Shown: positions 7,258-16,622 of the stretch, piece after piece
How positions within the stretch are numbered: the stretch's first letter is position 1
Layout of the letters: the number at the start of each line of letters is the position of its first letter
NCBI GenBank assembly: GCA_031290985.1
Contig: JARLJW010000073.1
Coordinates: forward strand, 1-64,000
From: Verrucomicrobiia bacterium
Lineage (GTDB): Bacteria > Verrucomicrobiota > Verrucomicrobiia > Limisphaerales > UBA11358
Reading direction: 5' to 3'
Length of the DNA: 64,000 nt
Program-made: the position numbers and the translations under genes
Notes under the pieces: model-generated
Told to the model about the DNA's origin: nothing
The model's database searches: none
What the model saw: only the letters and a program-made list of their open reading frames with translations

Positions 7258-8511
7258 ATGAAAGCACATGCCATCACCTTCACACTACTCTCCGTCTGGT
7301 TCGCAGCCAACGCGTCTGCACAGGATCCAAATCCACCCCATTCAAATCAAGCCGGTCATTACTCCATTGAACAGGCGGTGTCGGACAATGCCCAGCTCCA
7401 TACCATCGCTTTTGACGGACTGGCGTTCCTGACCGGCGACTTCGGCCTCGATACTTTTCTGCCCCCGGGAAAGGTTTCCGACTACTTCGGCTTCCAGTAC
7501 ATGCGTGACATCGACGCCAAGGAAGGCGGGCATAACACGTCATTCTTGACACAGATCGCCAACAATATGCTGTCAGTCTTGAACACCAACCAAAAGGTGC
7601 AGTTGTTGACATTGGCAACGCAACAACAGCAAGATGTCCGGCACTTCGCCGAAAAGCGGCTGCCGTTGATCAAGGCGTTCCGCCGAAATCTGGAGAACGA
7701 TCTTCCCGCCGGCAGCAAAGGGTTGGACAAGGCAGCCGTGGTGAAATACTCGGCCGACCTCTATGAACTGGATGGCTTGCTTGCTTTTCAACGGGCGCAG
7801 GTCATGGGCGGCATCATCAACAGCTTCACCGACGCGCAGAAAGCGGCTCTGGCCAAATTAAAGTTCGGGGACTCCCGGACCTGGCCGACGTTGCCGGAGC
7901 AGCTCGACAAGCGCAGCATGTCGCACGAGGTCAACGTGGCGATGATGACCTACGCCAGTGAGATGTTTGCATGGTACGCCGGTTCACTGGAAGCGGACAC
8001 CTACTTCTGCCCGGAGCGGCACGGGATGTATTTTGGCGGCTTTGGCATGAAGACCGCGCCCGCCATGGGCAAGCAGAATTATTCCATCAGCACGGCGCTC
8101 ACTGGCGACAGTGGCGCGGCTTTTCTCGACGCGCTGACCAACCCCCAGCGCAAAATCGTCACCGACGTGATTGATCAACAACGCAAGGACCTGGCCGAAA
8201 TCGTCACCACGCGCCGGGCCATCGCCACCGAACTTCGCCGCTTCCAAAAAAATGAGATGGCAGACCAGGCGAAAGTTCTGTCCCTGTCGAAACGTTACGG
8301 GGAATTGGATGGTGGATTGTCGTATCTCTATGCTAGGGCCTTTGTAGATGTCGCCCGGACACTCACCCCACAGCAGAAGGAAAAACTTGCGGCCATGCGC
8401 ACGATAAATCCTTTGGATCCGAAAGGCCCTTTCCTGTATTCATCCCCCATCGCCATGCCAAAGATCGAAAACGCAGATTTCCTTTTTGGCGGGCGGGTTG
8501 GCATCGATTGA
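7258..8511 (+). CDS. Secreted protein with Spy/CpxP-like LTxxQ motifs
   Basis: A 417-residue exported protein. The start at 7258 gives the signal peptide MKAHAITFTLLSVWFAANASAQ. The mature part is largely helical and has repeated Spy/CpxP-like motifs followed by charged helices: FTDAQKAALAKL, LTNPQRKIVTDV and LTPQQKEKLAAM. Spy/CpxP proteins are periplasmic chaperones that bind unfolded proteins, but this protein is far longer and the resemblance is limited to these motifs, so no function is assigned. It is the first gene of a three-gene unit with two metallophosphoesterases in the repeat-flanked segment. Confidence 0.7.
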   Translation: MKAHAITFTLLSVWFAANASAQDPNPPHSNQAGHYSIEQAVSDNAQLHTIAFDGLAFLTGDFGLDTFLPPGKVSDYFGFQYMRDIDAKEGGHNTSFLTQIANNMLSVLNTNQKVQLLTLATQQQQDVRHFAEKRLPLIKAFRRNLENDLPAGSKGLDKAAVVKYSADLYELDGLLAFQRAQVMGGIINSFTDAQKAALAKLKFGDSRTWPTLPEQLDKRSMSHEVNVAMMTYASEMFAWYAGSLEADTYFCPERHGMYFGGFGMKTAPAMGKQNYSISTALTGDSGAAFLDALTNPQRKIVTDVIDQQRKDLAEIVTTRRAIATELRRFQKNEMADQAKVLSLSKRYGELDGGLSYLYARAFVDVARTLTPQQKEKLAAMRTINPLDPKGPFLYSSPIAMPKIENADFLFGGRVGID

Positions 8512-8532
8512 ACCAACCCAGATTGATCCAGC

Positions 8533-10080
8533 ATGAGCCTTGAAACAAACCGCCGGAAATTTCTTACCCTGCTTTCCTCGACTCTGTTCTGGTTCGTGAC
8601 GCCGGCGATGGCGCAACAAAACCCAAACCCGAACCAGCCCCGACCACGCGGCCCGGGTGGCGGCCGGCGGCGTAGCGCCGATGATTATGTGCTCCCCAAA
8701 GAACTGTCGGCCTTCAACTGGCTCTCGCTCGTCCTCGGACGGGTCAGCGACCGGTCAGTGACGGTCAGTTCGCTCGCCCTGGAGACCATCGAGGGATTTT
8801 TTGAACATGGAACCGTGCCCGGCCATTATACCGAAAAAACCGCGCTGTTGACGCTCGTGGCAGGCAAACCGGTTGAAACGATTTTCAACCAACTGCAGCC
8901 GAACACCGAGTACTTTTACCGGCTGAATTACCGCAAACCGGGGGAGGTCAATTTCCAAACGCGATCGGAATGCCGCTTCCACACTCAGCGCGCCCTCAGC
9001 AGCACTTTCACATTCGCGATCCAGGGCGACTCGCATCCGGAGCGCCCGCAGATGAGCGACCCGGATCTGTATGCCCGCACCTTGCTCAACGCGGCGGCGG
9101 ACCGGCCCGATTTTTACATCTGTATGGGCGATGATTTCAGCGTGGCCCCGGTCCACGAAGTGAATTTTGAATCAGTTGCCCAACGCTACACGTTGCAACG
9201 TCCTTTTCTCGGGCTCGTGGCGCAGTCCGCGCCGGTTTTTTTGCTGAATGGAAATCATGAGCAGGCGTCACTGTTCAACTTCAACCAGGCTGATGAGCGC
9301 CATGCGGTCGCGATCCATGCCCAAAATGCGCGCAACCAGTTTTATCCTACGCCCGCACCGGATGCCTTTTATTCCGGTGATCGCGAGCCAATGAAAGCCA
9401 TCGGCCTGCCGAGGGATTATTGTGCCTGGACGTGGGGCGACGCGCTGTGTGTGATCCTGGACAACTACTGGCATTCGCCGGCACAGGTGGACAGCGGCTT
9501 TCATGAGGAAGAAGCCGGCGGCAATCGCGGACGGGGCAAGGATCGCGACTGGTGGTCGCTCACTTTGGGCGATGCCCAGTATCAATGGTTCAAACGCACC
9601 CTCGAACAGAGCAAAGCGAAGTATAAATTCGTCTTCGCGCATCACGTCATGGGTTCGGGCCGGGGCGGCGTGGATCAATGCGACCTGTACGAGTGGGGTG
9701 GGCGCAACCGGCGGGATGCTTGGGAATTTGCCCAACGCCGGCCCGGCTGGGAGCTGCCGGTGCATCAGCTCATGGTGAAACATGGCGTCACGATTTTTTT
9801 CCAAGGACATGACCATCTTTTTTGCCGTCAGGAACGCGATGGCATCATTTATCAAGCAGTGCCGATGCCGGCCGATCAAGGGTATTTCGCCTACAACGCC
9901 GACCGGTATCAATCCGGCGTCAAGCTGCCAAACTCCGGGCATCTGCGCGTAACTGTCGCTCCCGAAGGGGTGAAGGTCGATTATGTACGCAGCTATCTGC
10001 CGAAAGACGAGACCGCACAGAATAAAACCGGCGACATCGCACACAGTTATACGGTCAAGGCAAAGGGGCTGCATGCGTAA
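8533..10080 (+). CDS. Exported calcineurin-like metallophosphoesterase
   Basis: A 515-residue protein with a Tat-like N-terminus (NRRKFLTLLSS) ending at AMAQ. A fibronectin-like domain (about 55-150) precedes the metallophosphoesterase domain, as in purple acid phosphatase and PhoD-like enzymes. Metal-ligand motifs are intact: GDSH (165-168), MGDD (Asp 200), GNHE (240-243), AHHVMGSGRGG and GHDH near the end. It probably hydrolyses a phosphoester outside the cytoplasm; the substrate is unknown. It follows the Spy-like gene by 21 bp and overlaps the next gene by 8 bp, so the three are likely co-transcribed. Confidence 0.85.
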   Translation: MSLETNRRKFLTLLSSTLFWFVTPAMAQQNPNPNQPRPRGPGGGRRRSADDYVLPKELSAFNWLSLVLGRVSDRSVTVSSLALETIEGFFEHGTVPGHYTEKTALLTLVAGKPVETIFNQLQPNTEYFYRLNYRKPGEVNFQTRSECRFHTQRALSSTFTFAIQGDSHPERPQMSDPDLYARTLLNAAADRPDFYICMGDDFSVAPVHEVNFESVAQRYTLQRPFLGLVAQSAPVFLLNGNHEQASLFNFNQADERHAVAIHAQNARNQFYPTPAPDAFYSGDREPMKAIGLPRDYCAWTWGDALCVILDNYWHSPAQVDSGFHEEEAGGNRGRGKDRDWWSLTLGDAQYQWFKRTLEQSKAKYKFVFAHHVMGSGRGGVDQCDLYEWGGRNRRDAWEFAQRRPGWELPVHQLMVKHGVTIFFQGHDHLFCRQERDGIIYQAVPMPADQGYFAYNADRYQSGVKLPNSGHLRVTVAPEGVKVDYVRSYLPKDETAQNKTGDIAHSYTVKAKGLHA

Positions 10081-11500
10081 CGCCGCTTTGGCTGCCCTGG
10101 CACTGCTCGGAATGCTTTCACTGTCTGCCCCCGGTGCTCCCGGCGATGACAGGAAGTCAAACGCCAGCCGGGGCAACCGTGCACCGACGGGCACCAATGT
10201 GTTCAACGTCGCCGTTCCCACACACCCGTATGATTTGATCCTCGCCCGCCCGGAAAAAGACTCCATCACGCTGAGCGCGCTGGCGTATCAGGGCATGGAA
10301 GGTTTTGTGGCTTACGGAACGGGTGCCGGCGCATGCACCAATCGTACGCCGATCCGGCAATTCAAGGCCGGGATACCCGTTGAATTTTTAATGGGCACGT
10401 TGCAGGCCAATACAAAATATTCCTACCAATTCTGCTTCCGAACTGCCACCGCGATGCCATTCACCATCAGCCCTGAATTTTCATTTCATACTGCGCGACC
10501 GCCCGGCGGCAGTTTCACTTTCACCATGACGGCGGATGCGCATCTGGATGAACACACGAGCGCGGCAGTCTATGCGCAGACGCTGGCAAACATCCGCACC
10601 GAACAGCCGGATTTCCACATCGACCTTGGCAACCTGTTCATGACGGACAAGCATGCGACGCGCGATGAAGCCGGCCGGCAGTATCTCGCCCAGCGGTATT
10701 ATCTCGGCCATATCGGGTCGACCACCCCGCTGTTACTTGCACTGGGTGTGCACGACGGCGAGAGCAGCCGATATGATGACGGCTCGCCTGATAGCCTGGC
10801 AGTCTGGTCGAATACGATCCGGAAAAAATATTTCCCCAATCCCGTGCCCGATGGTTTTTACACCGGGGACGGCACACCCAAGCCGCCATGTGGGCTGCTG
10901 GAAAATTATTATGCCTGGACCTGGGGCGATGCCCTGTTCGTGGTGCTGGATCCCTACCGTTATTCCCTGCGGCAACGCAGCGGCGGTGACGGCTGGCTGT
11001 GGTCGCTCGGTCTGGAGCAATACCAATGGCTGGCGCAAACGTTGGCCGCCAGCCAGGCCAAATATAAATTCATCTTCATCCACAACCTGCTGACCGGCGA
11101 TCCCGCCTCCCGCGGCGGCGTGGAGATCGCGCCGTTCAACGAATGGGGTGGTAAAAATGCGGATGGCAGCGATGGGTTTAAGGAGCACCGGCCCGGCTGG
11201 GAGATGCCGGTTCGCCAACTGCTGGTGCGCAGCCACGTCACGGCGGTGTTCCGGGCGCATGACAACTTTTATGCACGGCAGGAACTGAATGGCATCCTTT
11301 ATCTGATGGTTCCCCAACCGAGCTTCGCCGGCAACGACCGCATCCGCGACCTGCAAAACTACGGTTATAAACAAGGCGTTTTTCTGGGCAACTCCGGGCA
11401 TGTGCGCGTGACCGTCTCGCCGAAAAATGTAACGGTCGACTATGTGAAGTCTTCATCCGTTGAGCAGATCGCGGACCATCATGTCATTTTAAGGAGATAG
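10073..11500 (+). CDS. Metallophosphoesterase paralogue with degenerate metal site
   Basis: A 475-residue exported protein paralogous to its upstream neighbour along its length: shared NTKYSYQF/NTEYFYRL, YAWTWGDALF/CAWTWGDALC and RPGWEMPV/RPGWELPV blocks. The start at 10073 gives a signal peptide (MRNAALAALALLGMLSLSAP) and overlaps the previous stop by 8 bp. The catalytic motifs are altered: GDSH becomes ADAH (155 and 157 kept), GDD becomes GNL, GNHE becomes GVHDGE, AHHV becomes IHNL and GHDH becomes AHDN. Several ligands for the two metals are therefore lost, and it may be a pseudoenzyme or partner of the first protein. Confidence 0.82.
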   Translation: MRNAALAALALLGMLSLSAPGAPGDDRKSNASRGNRAPTGTNVFNVAVPTHPYDLILARPEKDSITLSALAYQGMEGFVAYGTGAGACTNRTPIRQFKAGIPVEFLMGTLQANTKYSYQFCFRTATAMPFTISPEFSFHTARPPGGSFTFTMTADAHLDEHTSAAVYAQTLANIRTEQPDFHIDLGNLFMTDKHATRDEAGRQYLAQRYYLGHIGSTTPLLLALGVHDGESSRYDDGSPDSLAVWSNTIRKKYFPNPVPDGFYTGDGTPKPPCGLLENYYAWTWGDALFVVLDPYRYSLRQRSGGDGWLWSLGLEQYQWLAQTLAASQAKYKFIFIHNLLTGDPASRGGVEIAPFNEWGGKNADGSDGFKEHRPGWEMPVRQLLVRSHVTAVFRAHDNFYARQELNGILYLMVPQPSFAGNDRIRDLQNYGYKQGVFLGNSGHVRVTVSPKNVTVDYVKSSSVEQIADHHVILRR

Positions 11501-11559
11501 GTAGTGGCGAATTTTTAAAAAAGTATTTTTGGCTGCGCGCTTGCATCCGCTTCCGGGCA

Positions 11560-11672
11560 AATTAAACTCCGCGCCCGATGGTGAACCTGAACTCGCTCAA
11601 TCCGCAACAACGTCTGGCCGCCGCGACGATCAACGGCCCGGTGCTGATCCTCGCGGGCGCCGGCACGGGCAA
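11560..11672 (+). repeat. Downstream copy of the 113-bp direct repeat
   Basis: Identical partner of 7022-7134, here contiguous with the intact helicase gene. The two copies differ immediately outside (C at 7021 against A at 11559; A at 7135 against G at 11673). Confidence 0.92.
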
Positions 11673-13605
11673 GACGCGCGTCATCACCTATCGCATCGCC
11701 CACATGGTGGACAAGGGCGTCAAGCCGGGCAACATCCTCGGCGTGACGTTCACCAACAAGGCCGCGCGGGAGATGCAGGAGCGCGTCACCAAGCTGCTGC
11801 CCAAACGGCCGCGCGCCAAATCCGACGAGGAAAAGGCCAACCGCCCGACGATCTGCACGTTCCACTCCCTGTGCGTCCGCATCCTGCGGCAGCACATCGA
11901 GAAGCTGGGTTATAAGAAAAGTTTCGTCATCTACGATGAATCGGAACAGCTCGCGGCGGTGAAAAAAATCCTTTCCGCCATCTCCGCCAAGGGCGAGAAG
12001 ACGGATCCCGGCGCGGTGCTGGGGATGTTGAGCAAGTTCAAGAACGGCGGCGAGAATTCCGCGACCTTCGGCGACCCGAGCGTCCGCGCCCTCGCGCAGC
12101 ACATCGCCAAGCGCTACGAATCCGCCCTGCACGCCTGCAACGCGGTGGATTTCGACGACCTCATCCTGCTCACGTTGCGCTTGTTCCGCGAGCATCCCGA
12201 TGCGCTCGAAGCCTGCCGTGCGAAATACAAGTACGTCATGGTGGACGAATATCAGGACACCAATGCGGCGCAGTTTGAGCTGGTGCACTCGCTCACGAAA
12301 GAGCACCGGAATTTCTGCGTGGTCGGCGATGACGACCAAAGCATTTATGGCTGGCGCGGCGCGGAGGTGGCCAACCTGCTGAACCTCGAAAAACATTTTC
12401 CCGAGGTCAAGATCGTCAAGCTGGAGCAGAATTACCGCAGCACGACGACCATCCTTCACGCGGCGAACGCCATCATCAAGAACAACGTCAACCGGCGCGG
12501 CAAATCGCTGTGGTCCGACAAGGGTCCGGGTGCAAAAATCCTGCTGAACGCCTACAACCACGACGAGGACGAGGCGCGCGAAGTCGTGTCCCAGATCGAA
12601 TTCAAGCGCATCGCCCACCGCGTTCCCTGGCAGGACTGCGCGATCCTGTTCCGCACCAACCAGCAGTCGCGCCCGGTTGAAACCGAGCTGCGCAAGGCCG
12701 GCGTGCGCTATCATTTGATCGGCGGGCAGAGCTTTTTTGACCGGCGCGAGATCAAGGATTTCATCGCCTACGTGAAGATGTTTTTGAATCCAAACGATGA
12801 CATCAGCCTGCTGCGCATCGCGAACACCCCCGCGCGCGGCCTGAGCGATGTGACCATGGAACGCCTGCTGGGCGCGAGCCACGACCGGAAATGCTCCGTC
12901 TTCGCCGCGATGAAAAATCCGATGGTGACGACGACGTTCCAGACGAACACGCGCAACAGCATCGAGGCGTTTGTGGAATTCGTGGAACGCGTGCATGGCG
13001 AGCTGTTGAACCCCGCCAGCGGCCTGATGCTGGCAACCTGGGCCGACAACTTCCTGAACGAGACCGGTTATCTGAAAGAACTCACCCGGCTGGACAAGGA
13101 CCCGGAAGTGTCGGAAGGCCGCATCCGGAACATCCGCGAAATGCTGCCGACCATGGACGGCGTCGGCAACGCCCCCATCGAACGGCTCGAAAACTTTTTG
13201 GAAAACATCACCCTCGACAGCGACCGCGAGGAAGACAAGGAGAACACGAGCGACGCCGTGACGCTCATCACCATGCATTCCTGCAAGGGACTGGAATTCC
13301 CGCATGTCTTCATCGTGGGGCTGGAGGATGGGCTGCTGCCGCACACCCGTTCAAAAGTGGAGGGCACGCTGGACGAGGAACGACGGCTGTTTTACGTGGC
13401 CGTCACGCGCGCGATGCAGACGCTGGCCATCAGCCATTGCGGCGGGCGCAAAAAATACGGACAGTTGCTCCCCTGCCATCCCTCGCCATTCTTGAAGGAG
13501 CTGCCCGAGGAACTGGTGGAACATTCCGACCCCAAATCGCGGACACCCATCGCGGCCGAATCCGGCAAAAGCCTGTTTGCCGCCCTGCGCGAATCAATTT
13601 CGTGA
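11578..13605 (+). CDS. pcrA: UvrD/PcrA-type ATP-dependent 3'-5' DNA helicase
   Basis: A 675-residue superfamily 1A helicase acting in excision repair, replication-fork repair and removal of RecA filaments. Motifs in order: Q motif LNPQQRLAA (7-15), Walker A GAGTGKT (27-33), motif Ib TFHSLCVRIL, motif II VDEYQDTN, motif III GDDDQSIYGWRGA, motif IV QNYRST, motif V TMHSCKGLEFPHVF and motif VI VAVTRAM. The length is slightly short of typical PcrA, lacking much C-terminal tail. Rep and UvrD cannot be separated from sequence alone. Its 5' end is duplicated at 7022-7134; the present copy is intact, so the insertion upstream left it functional but replaced its upstream region beyond 18 bp. Confidence 0.93.
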   Translation: MVNLNSLNPQQRLAAATINGPVLILAGAGTGKTRVITYRIAHMVDKGVKPGNILGVTFTNKAAREMQERVTKLLPKRPRAKSDEEKANRPTICTFHSLCVRILRQHIEKLGYKKSFVIYDESEQLAAVKKILSAISAKGEKTDPGAVLGMLSKFKNGGENSATFGDPSVRALAQHIAKRYESALHACNAVDFDDLILLTLRLFREHPDALEACRAKYKYVMVDEYQDTNAAQFELVHSLTKEHRNFCVVGDDDQSIYGWRGAEVANLLNLEKHFPEVKIVKLEQNYRSTTTILHAANAIIKNNVNRRGKSLWSDKGPGAKILLNAYNHDEDEAREVVSQIEFKRIAHRVPWQDCAILFRTNQQSRPVETELRKAGVRYHLIGGQSFFDRREIKDFIAYVKMFLNPNDDISLLRIANTPARGLSDVTMERLLGASHDRKCSVFAAMKNPMVTTTFQTNTRNSIEAFVEFVERVHGELLNPASGLMLATWADNFLNETGYLKELTRLDKDPEVSEGRIRNIREMLPTMDGVGNAPIERLENFLENITLDSDREEDKENTSDAVTLITMHSCKGLEFPHVFIVGLEDGLLPHTRSKVEGTLDEERRLFYVAVTRAMQTLAISHCGGRKKYGQLLPCHPSPFLKELPEELVEHSDPKSRTPIAAESGKSLFAALRESIS

Positions 13606-13641
13606 TGGATTTCGGCCCCGGATTCCCGAACACTTTTCCGC

Positions 13642-16485
13642 GTGACCGAAAATCGGATGCGATTTCCTAAAATCGTTGCGCTGACCGCTTTCATCCTCTA
13701 TGCCCTGACCTTGAGCCGGGGCATGACGTTGAACAGCATGGGGCTCGCGGCAAAGATCGCCGGCTGGGACTGGCTCCCGATGACCAACCGCCCGCTGACC
13801 TGGCTGCTGACGCTGCCGCTTCATCTGCTGCCCGCGGGCTGGATCCCCGTCGCGCTGAATCTTTTTTCCGCCGCCATGGCGGCGCTGACGCTGGGACTCC
13901 TGGCGCGGTGCGTGCAACTGTTTCCGTGGGATTGCCCGCCGGACACCCAAAAGCCCTGGGCCGCAAAACTGCCGGCGCTGCTGGCGGTGGCGGTGTGCGG
14001 GCTGGAATTTTCCTTCTGGCAGGAGGCGGTGGCCGCGACGGGCGAAATGACGGACCTGCTGCTGCTCGCGCTGGCGGTCTGGTGCCTGCTGGAATATCGC
14101 GTCGAAAAAGAAACCCGCTGGCTGGGCGCGGCGGCGCTTGTGTGGGGCCTCGGCATGGCGGAGAACTGGTTGATGCTGGCCACCCTGCCGCTGTTCGTGG
14201 CCGCCTTGATCGCATTGCGCCAGATGCGTTTTTTTAAGGTGAATTTTCTGCTGCGGATGGCGCTGTGGGGGCTGGCGGGATTTTCCCTTTACGTGCTGTT
14301 GCCGCTGGTGAACTGGCTGGCACCGCATTCGCCGTATAGTTTTGCGGAGGCGTGGTTGGCGGCCCTGCATTCCACCAGCAGCGTTTTCCACACATTGTAC
14401 TTTGGTTTCTGGATGCAACACCGGCTGCTGGTCGTGGCCGTGCTGCTGTATTTCCTGGTGCCGGCGCTGCCGTGCTTCCTGCGGCTGAAGACCCAGACCA
14501 CCATCAATCTGTCCAAGATCGACCGTTTCCAGGTCAACCTCTTTCGGACGCTGCGCGTGGCGCTGTTGCTCGCATGCCTGTGGCTGGCGTTCGACCCCGT
14601 GATTGGCCCGCGGGAAATGGTCCGGCAGCAGCTCGGCATGGCGCTGCCTCTGCTCTCGTTCGACTTGGTGAACGCTCTGGGCATCGCGTTTCTTGCGGGC
14701 AATCTTTTATTCGCGTCGCAAGTGCCGCCCCGGCGACGCTCGCGCGGCCCGCTGGAAAAATTAAGTTCATTGCTGCGGCGCCAGACAGTGACGTTGCTCG
14801 CGGGGATTTCCCTGGTGGTCATCGCGGGCCTGGCGGCGCGCAACCTGCCGGCAATCCGGTCGTTCAACCACCAGCCGCTGTCCGCCTTTGGCGGGCTGCT
14901 GGCGCGCTCGCTCCCGCCGGGCGGCGGCATCGTGCTCGGCGGAGACCTGGCGAAGCTGACCGTGCTGCAGGCGACGCTGGCCGGCGGCGCCGAGCGCCGG
15001 CGTTGGCAGGTCGCAAACCTGCGCTTGCTGCCCAATCCAAAATACCGGGCGCGGCTGGAACGCCTGGCCCCGGAAGTCTGGGCCGGCACCGCTGGCGACG
15101 GCGAATTAAAGCCGAACCAGCTCTTGCAACTGCTGGACGGGCTGGCCCGCACGAACCGGATTTTTTTCCTGCAACCGCGCCATGGGGATCCGCTGTTCGA
15201 GCGGTTCAACGCATCGCCGCTGGGCGCGGTGCATGAACTCAAGCATTACGCGGTGCGTCGCTTTGACGGCGCCGCCCTGCTGCCAAAAGACATCGCCAGC
15301 CAGGAACAATTTTGGGACGACGCCTGGCGGGCCGGGGCGGCGGATCTTGCCGAGACGGACTCGCGGCCATCCCGGGCCGAACTATTTCTGAGAAAACATT
15401 TCGCGATCCAGCCGGCCCGGCGGGATCAAAGCCTGCAGCTCGGGCACTGGTTCTCGGCGGCGTTCAACGACTGGGGCGTGGCCTTGGAGCAGGCCGGCCT
15501 CGCCGCCGGGGCACAGCGGCGGTTCGAGCAGGCGCTGAGGCTCACCACCAACAATGTGGCGGCGGAAGTGAACCTGAACTGCTGCACCAACCTGCTGGCG
15601 GGCAAAAAACTGCCCTTTGTGGGCGCCGCCCAGACCGAGGAAAAATTCCGCAACCTCCGCCAGTTGGAGCAGTTCATCAGCTTGTATGGCGAATTTGACG
15701 AGCCCGGCATCCGCTGCGTCCTCGGCAATGCCTGGCTGGAGGCGGGCTGGCCGCGCCAGGCGTGGCAGGAGTTCGCCCGCGCCGGGGCGCTGGCACCCGA
15801 CGCCATCACGCCGCAACTGGCCCAGGCACAAATTTATTCACGCTTCCGTTTCGACGCCGAGGTCTTTGAAACCGTCGGCCGGCTGCGGCCCTTGGTGACG
15901 AATTCGCCCGCCGGCCAGGCCCTGGAAGTGGAACTGGCCATGTTGGAGGCCAAATCGTGGATCTCCCAGACCAACCCGGCGCACGCCAACCGGATCCTCG
16001 AAAACCTCCTGCTCGCCCATCCCGAGTCGCCCGCGTTCACGGAAATGGTGTTCAAGGCCTATCTGGCTTTTGGCGAACTCACCAATGCCCTGGCGATCAC
16101 GGAAGCGCAATTGGCCAAGACGCCGGACAGCATCGCAGCGCTCAACAACAAGGCCGCGCTCCTGATCCAGGCCCGGCAGGCGGCGGTGGCCATCCCCGTG
16201 CTCGACCGCGCCCTGACGTTGACCAACCTCCCCTCCATCCGGCTGAACCGCGCCATCGCCTACCTGCAGGTGACGAACCTGGCCGCGGCAGAAAAGGATT
16301 ATGGCCTGTTGCTGGACGCGGCCGTGGACCAGTTCAGCGTCCATTACGGCCTCGGGCAGATCGCGCTGGGCCGGGGCGACACCAACCTGGCGGTGCAACA
16401 TTTCACGCTTTGCCTCTCTAATACGCCCAACGACGGCCCCAAACGCCGCGAAATCCGGGCTCGTCTGGAGGCGCTGGCGCATTGA
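13642..16485 (+). CDS. DUF2723-type membrane protein with TPR C-terminus
   Basis: A 947-residue integral membrane protein. The N-terminal half (about 1-390) has roughly ten hydrophobic segments and the DUF2723 pattern near the start (YALTLSRGMTLNSMGL, then MTNRPLTWLLTLPLHLLP), a family related to GT-C-fold protein O-mannosyltransferases such as TMEM260. The C-terminal half has TPR-like repeats (for example FEQALRLTTNNVAAEVNLN, LNNKAALLIQARQAAVAIPVLDRAL). It probably transfers sugar to, or processes, envelope proteins, but activity is not demonstrated by the sequence. It starts 36 bp after the helicase gene on the same strand. Confidence 0.82.
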   Translation: MTENRMRFPKIVALTAFILYALTLSRGMTLNSMGLAAKIAGWDWLPMTNRPLTWLLTLPLHLLPAGWIPVALNLFSAAMAALTLGLLARCVQLFPWDCPPDTQKPWAAKLPALLAVAVCGLEFSFWQEAVAATGEMTDLLLLALAVWCLLEYRVEKETRWLGAAALVWGLGMAENWLMLATLPLFVAALIALRQMRFFKVNFLLRMALWGLAGFSLYVLLPLVNWLAPHSPYSFAEAWLAALHSTSSVFHTLYFGFWMQHRLLVVAVLLYFLVPALPCFLRLKTQTTINLSKIDRFQVNLFRTLRVALLLACLWLAFDPVIGPREMVRQQLGMALPLLSFDLVNALGIAFLAGNLLFASQVPPRRRSRGPLEKLSSLLRRQTVTLLAGISLVVIAGLAARNLPAIRSFNHQPLSAFGGLLARSLPPGGGIVLGGDLAKLTVLQATLAGGAERRRWQVANLRLLPNPKYRARLERLAPEVWAGTAGDGELKPNQLLQLLDGLARTNRIFFLQPRHGDPLFERFNASPLGAVHELKHYAVRRFDGAALLPKDIASQEQFWDDAWRAGAADLAETDSRPSRAELFLRKHFAIQPARRDQSLQLGHWFSAAFNDWGVALEQAGLAAGAQRRFEQALRLTTNNVAAEVNLNCCTNLLAGKKLPFVGAAQTEEKFRNLRQLEQFISLYGEFDEPGIRCVLGNAWLEAGWPRQAWQEFARAGALAPDAITPQLAQAQIYSRFRFDAEVFETVGRLRPLVTNSPAGQALEVELAMLEAKSWISQTNPAHANRILENLLLAHPESPAFTEMVFKAYLAFGELTNALAITEAQLAKTPDSIAALNNKAALLIQARQAAVAIPVLDRALTLTNLPSIRLNRAIAYLQVTNLAAAEKDYGLLLDAAVDQFSVHYGLGQIALGRGDTNLAVQHFTLCLSNTPNDGPKRREIRARLEALAH

Positions 16486-16622
16486 CCTGTTAAAAACTTC
16501 TACAAGCCCGTGAAAAAGCGGGGGCAGCTAATGCTGGTTTGACCGCATTTTTCGAAATGATTTATTGCACAGAGGAAACATTTTTGTAAAAAATAAAGGA
16601 ACGCAGGCTTATCAGCCGTACG

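Noticed and set aside
11515-13344. Long open frame (609 codons) on the minus strand opposite pcrA
   Set aside because: Antisense shadow of the helicase gene; the translation is rich in Arg, Ala and His from GC-rich codons and matches no family.
16486-16622. Riboswitch or terminator ahead of gltB
   Set aside because: Only a weak CCCG/CGGG pairing is seen, with no recognisable riboswitch core and no U run after it.
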